DNA from: Acidobacteriota bacterium | GTDB taxonomy: Bacteria > Acidobacteriota > Blastocatellia > Pyrinomonadales > Pyrinomonadaceae | Assembly: GCA_963169175.1 (NCBI GenBank) | Contig: CAUJFK010000121.1 | Span: forward strand, 1-5,426 | Reading direction: 5' to 3' | Length of the DNA: 5,426 nt | Shown: in pieces, positions 1-4,875 of the stretch | How the letters are laid out: every line of letters starts with the position of its first letter | Numbering within the stretch: position 1 is the first letter of the stretch | Made by a program: the position numbers and the translations under genes | The notes under the pieces: model-generated | The model's database searches: none | What the model was told of the DNA's origin: nothing | Seen by the model: the letters and a program-made list of their open reading frames with translations, nothing else

Positions 1-16
1 CTCTGCGTCTCTGCGT
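1..16. repeat. Tandem 8-bp repeat CTCTGCGT x2 at the window edge
   Basis: Two perfect copies of CTCTGCGT stand head to tail at the very edge of the window, inside the reading frame of the aldehyde dehydrogenase. On the coding strand they read ACGCAGAG twice and give the residues A-E-T-Q. Sequences of this kind (CTCTGCGTCTCTGCGTT and relatives) are familiar to me as dispersed repeats in several bacterial phyla. Whether the array continues past the edge cannot be seen. Confidence 0.55.
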
Positions 17-1097
17 TGAGATCAATACTGTGGCCTCCGCACAAGATTGTGCCGCCTTCTTGTTTGGCGAGGTCGATGTAGGACATTATTTTGTCAAAAT
101 GCTGTTTCGAAACTATCGCACCTACATCCGTGTCGGCATCGAGGGGATTGCCGACTTTTAGCGCGGAAACGCGGGCGACAAAATCTGATTTAAATTGCTC
201 GTACAGCGGACGTTCGACAAATATCCGCGAGCCGCACAAACATATCTCGCCTTGATTTGAGAACGACGAGCGGACCGTTGTCGTGAGCATCTCTTCGTAG
301 TTGCAATCGGCGAAGATGATGTTCGGATTCTTTCCGCCAAGCTCTAGCGAAAGTTTTTTGAACATTGGCGCCGCAACGCGTGCTATCTCTTCCCCGGTCT
401 TTGTACCGCCGGTGAAAGAAATGGCTTTTATCTCGCGATGAGCGACAATCGCCGAACCAACCTTCGGGCCTGTGCCGTGAACTATGTTCAGAACACCCAT
501 AGGCAGGCCAGCCTCAATGCAGAGCTTTGACAGCATGAACGCGGTCATCGGCGTTACCTCGCTTGGTTTGGCAACAACCGTGCAGCCGGCGGCGATCGCC
601 GGTGCGATCTTCCACGTAAATAGATAAAGCGGCAAATTCCACGGCGAAATACAGCCCGCGACGCCGATCGGTTGGCGAAACGTATAATTGATCGCCCGGC
701 CGCCATCGGGACGGACCGTATCGTACGATTCATTGGAAAGATGCATCGCTGCCGTTGCATAAAAGCGAAAGTTGGCGACCGCACGCGGAATGTCGATCGC
801 GCGCGCCAGGCTTATTGGCTTTCCGTTATCGATACTTTCAGCCCGTGCCAGATCTTCCAGATCGCGTTCGATCAAACCGACAAGACGCATCAATATCTCA
901 AATCGGGCTTCCGGTGATGTTGACGACCAGGCGGGAAAGGCGGCCCGGGCCGCGTCCGCCGCCAAATTGACGTCGCGATCGTCGGAATCGGGAATGAGCG
1001 AATAGACGCTTCCGGTGGCCGGCTCGAAGTTATCGAGGTACTCGCCCGACGCCGGCGTCACCAGTTCGCCGCCGATATAATTTTCTATCTTTAACAT
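1..1097 (-). CDS. Aldehyde dehydrogenase, ALDH8 / 2-aminomuconic-semialdehyde dehydrogenase-like (3' end beyond window)
   Basis: NAD(P)-dependent aldehyde dehydrogenase, expected to oxidise an aldehyde to a carboxylate in the cytoplasm. The start is ATG at 1097-1095. An in-frame stop (TAA, 1118-1116) lies seven codons upstream with no other start between, so this start is secure. No clear Shine-Dalgarno is seen. The visible 365 residues hold the SPWNLPL segment (Asn154, oxyanion hole), KPSE (Lys177, cofactor binding), FTGGTKTG (228-235, Rossmann loop), LELGGKNP (Glu252, general base) and NQGEICLCGSR (catalytic Cys286). The family is usually about 480-500 aa, so roughly the last quarter is missing. 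The QGEICLC form of the cysteine motif is what I know from human ALDH8A1 and bacterial 2-aminomuconic/2-hydroxymuconic semialdehyde dehydrogenases. Two arginines (105, 111) lie where that group has a substrate-carboxylate-binding Arg. A role in kynurenine or aromatic meta-cleavage degradation is inferred; a general aldehyde dehydrogenase is the alternative. The last codons (N-A-E-T-Q) are encoded by an interspersed-repeat-like sequence. Confidence 0.93.
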   Translation of the reverse strand, partial: MLKIENYIGGELVTPASGEYLDNFEPATGSVYSLIPDSDDRDVNLAADAARAAFPAWSSTSPEARFEILMRLVGLIERDLEDLARAESIDNGKPISLARAIDIPRAVANFRFYATAAMHLSNESYDTVRPDGGRAINYTFRQPIGVAGCISPWNLPLYLFTWKIAPAIAAGCTVVAKPSEVTPMTAFMLSKLCIEAGLPMGVLNIVHGTGPKVGSAIVAHREIKAISFTGGTKTGEEIARVAAPMFKKLSLELGGKNPNIIFADCNYEEMLTTTVRSSFSNQGEICLCGSRIFVERPLYEQFKSDFVARVSALKVGNPLDADTDVGAIVSKQHFDKIMSYIDLAKQEGGTILCGGHSIDLNAETQ

Positions 1098-1123
1098 AGC
1101 CGTGTATTTTTCGGATTAAACCG

Positions 1124-1129
1124 AATATA
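1124..1129 (-). promoter_or_regulatory. Possible -10 box for the aldehyde dehydrogenase
   Basis: On the minus strand TATATT lies 26 nt before the ATG, a reasonable place for a -10 element. No TTGACA-like hexamer is found 16-18 nt upstream, so the call rests on one hexamer. It sits just downstream (on the minus strand) of the AACCGCGGTT palindrome, where an operator would make sense. Confidence 0.25.
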
Positions 1130-1196
1130 CCGCGAAACCGCGGTTATCGGCTAGATGGGTGGAACGAGAAAGTGCGAGATGCATACACTGCACCTC

Positions 1197-1225
1197 TTCC
1201 AATATTTGCAAGTTTGGCTTATAGT
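1197..1225 (+). promoter_or_regulatory. Possible sigma70-type promoter of the zinc-ribbon operon
   Basis: TATAGT (1220-1225) is a good -10 match. The hexamer TTCCAA (1197-1202) is a poor -35 at 17-nt spacing. It would give a leader of roughly 90 nt before the ATG at 1325. The match is weak and the call tentative. Confidence 0.25.
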
Positions 1226-1324
1226 ATCAGCACGATCGGATGACAACCGCCGAGCGAAGCCACCCTGTGGCGCGTGGCAAGTGCTGTATCGGATTACCTC
1301 ATCCACCCTGCAACTCAAAATTCT

Positions 1325-1786
1325 ATGACGAAGACCTGCCAGAACTGCAGCCAGCCTAATCCGTCGGACGCTGCATTTTGTCTAAATTGTGCATCGCCGC
1401 TTGGCCCGACCGTTGGCGGTGCCGGATATCAGCAGCAAAGTCCGCCGCGTGTCGGTGCGGATGCCCCCTATGTCGGTGCGCCGCCGCAGCCATATCTTGG
1501 CGGCCAACCGCCCAGTATGCCCGGCGGGGCCAGCCAGCGGGCGATCATCGCGCTGGTGCTTGTGATCGTCGGCCTCCTGTGCTGCGGGCCGTTTGCCGGC
1601 ATTCCGGCCGCGATTGTCGGCTGGCTGGAACTCGGCGACATCAACAACGGAAAAGCTCCCGCGGCAGGGAAGTGGATGGCGCAGGTTGGGCTTTGGGGCG
1701 GCATTGCGGTAACTGTGCTTCACGTGGTTCTGTACGTGTTTTATATGCTGTTCGCGATGCTTGCGTCTGCTCCTTACGGTTATTGA
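1325..1786 (+). CDS. Small zinc-ribbon membrane protein with DUF4190-like domain
   Basis: A 153-aa protein of unknown function. An N-terminal zinc ribbon has C5-x2-C8 and C19-x2-C22 (TCQNC ... FCLNC). A Gly/Pro/Gln-rich flexible linker follows (about 27-70), then two hydrophobic segments, about 73-101 (AIIALVLVIVGLLCCGPFAG and on) and about 119-147, with the short polar loop LGDINNGKAPAAGKW between. The order 'AIIALVL..GLLCCG..AGIPAAIVGWLELGDI' is the DUF4190 pattern, a two-helix membrane domain often joined to zinc ribbons. The likely place is the inner membrane with the ribbon in the cytoplasm. I chose ATG 1325 because it puts the ribbon at the N-terminus as is usual. The in-frame GTG at 1274 would add 17 residues unlike the family. 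Neither start has a good Shine-Dalgarno. It is first in a three-gene operon; the next ATG is 2 nt past its stop. Function unknown. Confidence 0.88.
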   Translation: MTKTCQNCSQPNPSDAAFCLNCASPLGPTVGGAGYQQQSPPRVGADAPYVGAPPQPYLGGQPPSMPGGASQRAIIALVLVIVGLLCCGPFAGIPAAIVGWLELGDINNGKAPAAGKWMAQVGLWGGIAVTVLHVVLYVFYMLFAMLASAPYGY

Positions 1787-1788
1787 AA

Positions 1789-3243
1789 ATGGCAAGTTCG
1801 ATCAAATGCAGCAACGGTCACGACCAGCCTCAGGGCGGCTCGAAGTTTTGTATCTACTGCGGCATTGCGGTGGCTGCCACCGCTGCGCCCGCAAATAATC
1901 CGTTCACACCACCGCCGCCAAACGCGACGGAAGCTAACCCGCCGCCCCAGGCGTTTATGGGTGGCCAACAACAAGTTCAGCATCAGGCCCCGCCGGGGAT
2001 AGTTCAGAATAATTATCCCCCGAATCAGCATTATCAGCCCCAGTATCAATATCCACCGTACCCGCAATATCCACAGCCGGCAGGTTGTCGAACCTGCAGC
2101 GGAAATGCCAGCAGTTTGCCGCCTAAGATTGTCGTGTGCACGGAGTGTCGTTCGCTGAAACCGCTCGTGCCCGGATACATGGTCGATAACTCGGCGTTCG
2201 CGTGGGCGGCAGATGCCAAGGCGATGGCGGCCTTGCAAAAGGTAAGTCCGCTGAATGCGGCGGCAAAGGTGGTTTCCGAAAAGGTAGGCCGCCGTTGGAT
2301 CGAATCGGCGTTCAATGGTGTGCGGCTAAGCGAAAAGCAAATGCCGCATATTTACGGCCAGGCGGTCCGTGCGGCTCGGATCTTGGGAATGCCGCATATG
2401 CCGGATGTCTATATTTCGGGTGAGCGTCCGTGGGACATGCTTACATTCGGCACCGAAAAAGATTCGTTCGTCGTGGTCGGGTCGGCTCTTGCGGGAAATT
2501 TTCAGGGCGTCGATATGCTGTTTCTACTGGCACGCGAAATGGGCCACTGCAAATCGGGACACGCGCTTTGGAAGACAGTTATCCGATTTTTCCTCGGTGA
2601 ACAGGGGCCGGCAAAGGGCTTTATGGCCGGCGGTATATTTGCGGCATTGAGCCCAAGCGCTCTGATCGGGGGCGCCATCGAAATGCCGCTTCTCGCGTGG
2701 GCCCGGCAGGCGGAAATAACGGCGGACCGAGCAGGCATGCTCACCGTCGGAAACGAAGATGTCGCCCGCCGCGTGCTGCTTTCATGGGCGTTGAGATCTT
2801 CGTTCCTGTACAAACAGATCAATATCGCGTCGTGGCTTGAGCAGCAGTCTGTCGATGACGATTCGTATGTGAAGCTTTCTGAGCTTACAACAAGCTCGAC
2901 ACCATATCTTGGGCCGCGGCTCAAACTGCTTGCGCAGTTTGCACAAAGCCCCGATCTGCAGAATTCACTGCGGATAATTTCAGATACCATACGCGCATCT
3001 GCGCCGCCGAAGCAAAAACAGGAGCCGAAAGCTGAGCCGGGTGTACTTCGATTTAAATGCTCAACGTGCGGAACGGCGATGAAAGTTCCGCGAAAAGCAC
3101 TTGAGGGCAAGGCGGCATTGCCCGTCAAGTGTCCCGACGCAAAATGCGGTGCGATAACGCGTCTTACAAAAAACGCAAAGGCCGGCGAGGGGGCCAAAGC
3201 GAGCCACCCCAAAAAACAGGAGAATCTGAACTATGGCGATTGA
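1789..3243 (+). CDS. M48-type peptidase-like protein with three zinc-ribbon modules and altered HExxH motif
   Basis: A 484-aa protein. Modules in order: N-terminal zinc ribbon (C7, H11, C21, C24); Pro/Gln/Tyr-rich linker (about 28-98); second ribbon (C100, C103, C117, C120); an M48 (HtpX/Ste24-like) domain about 150-405; a charged linker; and a C-terminal ribbon (C424, C427, C448, C453) of the KCSTCGTAMKVPRKALEGK type. In the M48 domain LLAREMGHCKSGH (246-258) replaces the usual HExxH motif: the first zinc His is Arg249 (CGC), with Glu250 and His253 kept. AEITADRAGML (308-318) keeps the second-motif Glu309 and Asp313. A hydrophobic stretch at 277-297 may be a membrane-associated hairpin. No signal peptide is seen. 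M48 enzymes degrade misfolded proteins; with one ligand gone this one may be inactive or have altered metal binding. The start at 1789, 2 nt after the previous stop and lacking a strong Shine-Dalgarno, suggests coupled translation. Its 3' end overlaps the next gene by 11 nt. Confidence 0.88.
   Translation: MASSIKCSNGHDQPQGGSKFCIYCGIAVAATAAPANNPFTPPPPNATEANPPPQAFMGGQQQVQHQAPPGIVQNNYPPNQHYQPQYQYPPYPQYPQPAGCRTCSGNASSLPPKIVVCTECRSLKPLVPGYMVDNSAFAWAADAKAMAALQKVSPLNAAAKVVSEKVGRRWIESAFNGVRLSEKQMPHIYGQAVRAARILGMPHMPDVYISGERPWDMLTFGTEKDSFVVVGSALAGNFQGVDMLFLLAREMGHCKSGHALWKTVIRFFLGEQGPAKGFMAGGIFAALSPSALIGGAIEMPLLAWARQAEITADRAGMLTVGNEDVARRVLLSWALRSSFLYKQINIASWLEQQSVDDDSYVKLSELTTSSTPYLGPRLKLLAQFAQSPDLQNSLRIISDTIRASAPPKQKQEPKAEPGVLRFKCSTCGTAMKVPRKALEGKAALPVKCPDAKCGAITRLTKNAKAGEGAKASHPKKQENLNYGD
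3218..3222 (+). promoter_or_regulatory. Ribosome binding site for the acidic repeat protein
   Basis: AGGAG lies inside the 3' end of the upstream gene, 10 nt before the ATG at 3233. It is the only convincing Shine-Dalgarno in the operon. It supports that start and suggests that the third gene can be translated partly independently and strongly. Confidence 0.65.
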
Positions 3244-4672
3244 AGAGAACATTACTATAACGGAAACCGGGCCCGACGGAACCGAGCAGGAGTTTGAGAT
3301 AACGACCGCAACGGCCGACGACCTGACGGGCGATGACCAGGTTTTTGCCACGGAGGCAGTCGAAGCGATGTTCGATGACGGATCGGGCGGCCAGGAGGCG
3401 TCGTATATGGATTACGACGGTGACGGAAAACTTGACACCGCCGGTGCCGATACGGACGGTGACGGACAGATCGACACGGTCGTAGCTGATACTGACGGCG
3501 ACGGCCAACTCGACGCCGCGGGCAAGGACACAGACGGTGACGGAAACCTTGATGTTGCTGAGTTCGACACGGACGGCGACGGCGTCGTTGATGCCACGAT
3601 GGAAGATACGGACGGCGACGGGCAGATGGATACAGCGGATATTGATGGTGACGGCGAGGCGGATTATACACTCGAAGCTGAAGACGGATTGCCGACTGAG
3701 GAAGAGGTTTCGACCAACTCGATCGAGTTTACGGTCGGCGAGGACGGCTTCCCGATCACCGAAACTGAGGAGACTGACACCGAGGTAAGTTTTGAGGATC
3801 CGTCGTTCGAAACGCCCGTTGATCTTGGCGCGGCACCAGTGACCGATACGCCTATGGCGGAACCCGCGATCGGGTCAGGTTATACACCAGCGTATTCTGA
3901 CGAAACATCTACTGCCGCCGCAGATTCGGCGGCGGCTGAAACCGCCGCCCAACAAGCGCATGTTGATGCGGCTTCCGAAGCTCAGGCATCCGCGGATGAG
4001 TTTGTCGCACAGGGCGATTATGCGGCGGCGGCCGATGCTCGCGAGACCGCGGAGAATGAAGCGTATCAGGCCGGCGATTCTTCTATGCTCGGGGCGTCGG
4101 ATTCTTCCGATCTTGAGAACGCCGCGTGGAAACAGGACATCGCGGAAGATTATCAGGCCCAGCAGCAGGAGCACATAGCCGAGGGCGATTATGCCGCCGC
4201 CAAGGAAGATGCACAGAACGCCGGATATGCAACGGGCGACGCGGATCATCTTGCCGGCGGCGACGATCACACGGGGCAGTCTGATAATGACGTCTATAAC
4301 CTCGACAACGCCGTGTACGACGAAAAGAACGCCGACGCCGCTGTGGACAATGCAGAGTGGTATGCCGCTCAGGGCGATACCGACGGCGTTGAACGCAATC
4401 TTGATCAGGCCGAAGCATATCAGGCATCGGCGGATGATTTTGCCTCGCGTGCCGACGAGGACAGCGATAACTATCAGGACGACCCATCGTCACTGGTTGA
4501 GACGGGCGGCGAATATGACGCCGCTGACGCAGGTACCTATGATGCCGGGGCCTACGATGCGGGCGGGTATGATGCCGATACTTACGATGCCGGGGCGGCG
4601 GTTGATACCGGGATAGATACCTCGGTCGATACGAGTTCGGTCTCAACCTACGACACGACGACCGATGTATGA
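3233..4672 (+). CDS. Very acidic protein with DxDGDGxxD calcium-binding-type repeats and helical repeats
   Basis: A 479-aa Asp/Glu/Ala-rich protein of unknown function. Residues 1-59 are an acidic N-terminal part without a signal peptide. Residues 60-144 hold seven DxDGDGxxD units, mostly 13 residues apart, like thrombospondin type 3 or dockerin/EF-hand calcium loops, so Ca2+ binding is likely. Residues 145-225 are acidic and probably disordered. Residues 245-410 are Ala-rich and helical, with three diverged copies of a roughly 60-residue unit marked by AQGDYAAA, AEGDYAAA and AQGDTDGV (259, 316, 379), resembling TPR-like repeats. Residues 428-455 form a YDAGx tail, followed by a Thr/Ser/Asp-rich C-terminus. 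The ATG overlaps the end of the M48-like gene by 11 nt and has AGGAG upstream, so the two are co-expressed. The place of action is unclear: Ca2+-loop arrays are usually extracellular, but no Sec signal is present. A C-terminal secretion signal of type I exporters is possible, though no exporter is in view. Confidence 0.87.
   Translation: MAIEENITITETGPDGTEQEFEITTATADDLTGDDQVFATEAVEAMFDDGSGGQEASYMDYDGDGKLDTAGADTDGDGQIDTVVADTDGDGQLDAAGKDTDGDGNLDVAEFDTDGDGVVDATMEDTDGDGQMDTADIDGDGEADYTLEAEDGLPTEEEVSTNSIEFTVGEDGFPITETEETDTEVSFEDPSFETPVDLGAAPVTDTPMAEPAIGSGYTPAYSDETSTAAADSAAAETAAQQAHVDAASEAQASADEFVAQGDYAAAADARETAENEAYQAGDSSMLGASDSSDLENAAWKQDIAEDYQAQQQEHIAEGDYAAAKEDAQNAGYATGDADHLAGGDDHTGQSDNDVYNLDNAVYDEKNADAAVDNAEWYAAQGDTDGVERNLDQAEAYQASADDFASRADEDSDNYQDDPSSLVETGGEYDAADAGTYDAGAYDAGGYDADTYDAGAAVDTGIDTSVDTSSVSTYDTTTDV
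3410..3664 (+). repeat. 39-bp repeat array encoding seven DxDGDGxxD units
   Basis: Seven in-frame units begin at codons 60, 73, 86, 99, 112, 125 and 136. The spacing is 39 nt except the last, which is 33 nt. The conserved core is GA(C/T)GG(C/T)GACGG. Each unit gives D-x-D-G-D-G-x-x-D followed by four variable residues. The near-identical DNA would allow copy number to change by slippage or recombination. This is protein-coding repetition, not a CRISPR array. Confidence 0.9.
3965..4462 (+). repeat. Three diverged ~60-residue helical repeats within the acidic protein
   Basis: The conserved anchors are (A)(Q/E)GD(Y/T) at residues 259-263, 316-320 and 379-383, each followed by an Ala/Asp/Glu/Gln helix ending in AYQAGD, GYATGD or AYQASAD. 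A second conserved stretch, DLENAAW or NLDNAVY, occurs at 293-299 and 356-362. The similarity shows at protein level only, so the duplication is old compared with the upstream 39-bp array. Confidence 0.6.
4538..4597 (+). repeat. 15-bp repeat encoding the YDAGx tail
   Basis: Four adjacent pentapeptides YDAGA, YDAGG, YDADT and YDAGA are encoded by 15-bp units beginning TA(T/C)GATGC or TACGATGC. Related YDAAD and AGTYD sequences lie just before. The result is a short Tyr/Asp-rich, probably unstructured tail near the C-terminus. Confidence 0.75.
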
Positions 4673-4875
4673 TTGTCAGGTTGAGCTGACATCGACCAGT
4701 TTTGAACGCGGATCGAGCGGATTAAGACGGATATATCCGTATAGATCCGCTCGATCCGCCTGATCCGCGTTCAACTTGCGGTCGCCTTTTGACCACTTCC
4801 GGCCAACGACAGTTCCCCTTGGCAATGATCAGAGGTTAAATCTTAACGAGGCATGAGTAGATAGCCGAAAAGGGC
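4673..4875. other. Convergent intergenic region
   Basis: This 203-bp region lies between two genes that end towards each other. Besides the large inverted repeat it holds only small structures: GTTAA-ATC-TTAAC (4835-4847) and AGCC/GGCT (4863-4866 and 4873-4876, touching the stop codon of the minus-strand gene). No small gene or RNA gene is recognised. Confidence 0.6.
4702..4774. repeat. Large imperfect inverted repeat made of 9-bp GCGGAT units
   Basis: The outer arms TTGAACGCGGATC (4702-4714) and GATCCGCGTTCAA (4762-4774) are perfect complements over 13 bp. Inside, GAGCGGAT (4715-4722) pairs with ATCCGCTC (4745-4752), and a perfect 14-bp palindrome ACGGATATATCCGT (4727-4740) lies near the centre. 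The right side has three tandem 9-mers, GATCCGCTC, GATCCGCCT and GATCCGCGT (4744-4770). The middle one has no partner and would bulge out. It lies between two convergent genes, 30 nt past the stop of the acidic protein gene, and could stop transcription from either side. There is no T-run directly after the stem. It also looks like a dispersed palindromic (REP/MITE-like) element. Confidence 0.8.

Larger units (their letters stand above)
1098..1324. other. Divergent intergenic region between the dehydrogenase and the zinc-ribbon operon
   Basis: This 227-bp stretch separates two divergently transcribed genes, so both promoters should lie in it. It contains a perfect 10-bp palindrome AACCGCGGTT (1136-1145), a short inverted repeat TTCGG/CCGAA (1110-1114 and 1121-1125) in the leader of the minus-strand gene, and a 5-bp inverted repeat GCCAC-CCT-GTGGC (1259-1271) in the leader of the plus-strand gene. 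Any of these could be an operator or leader hairpin, but all are short enough to arise by chance. No RNA gene or credible small ORF is seen. Confidence 0.6.

Noticed and set aside
672..1005. Plus-strand ORFs of 71-81 codons opposite the aldehyde dehydrogenase
   Set aside because: They are shadows of the minus-strand gene, whose open frame is continuous and carries all family motifs.
1274..1324. GTG start giving 17 extra residues to the DUF4190-like protein
   Set aside because: The added residues are not family-like, there is no Shine-Dalgarno, and the zinc ribbon is normally at the extreme N-terminus as with ATG 1325.
1378..1788. Upstream in-frame extension of the M48-like gene from a TTG at 1378
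   Set aside because: It overlaps the real zinc-ribbon/DUF4190 gene, has Cys/Arg/Ala-rich shadow composition, and the protein starting at ATG 1789 begins correctly with a zinc ribbon.
2502..3212. 236-codon antisense ORF
   Set aside because: It lies opposite the well-supported M48-like coding region, resembles no family, and fits codon-bias shadowing.
3410..3664. Regular 39-bp spacing as a possible CRISPR array
   Set aside because: The repeats are contiguous, in frame, diverged at third positions and encode conserved Asp/Gly positions; there are no unique spacers.
3255..3671. 138-codon Arg-rich antisense ORF across the 39-bp repeats
   Set aside because: It mirrors the GAC-GGT-GAC-GG repeat codons and is not a plausible protein.
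4083..4646. 187-codon Arg/Pro/His-rich antisense ORF
   Set aside because: It is the complement of the repetitive Asp/Ala codons of the acidic protein; the composition is a typical artefact.
4702..4790. Classical intrinsic terminator formed by the large inverted repeat
   Set aside because: The T-run (about 4786-4790) is 12 nt past the stem and there is none on the minus-strand side, so only a general structural or terminator role is suggested.
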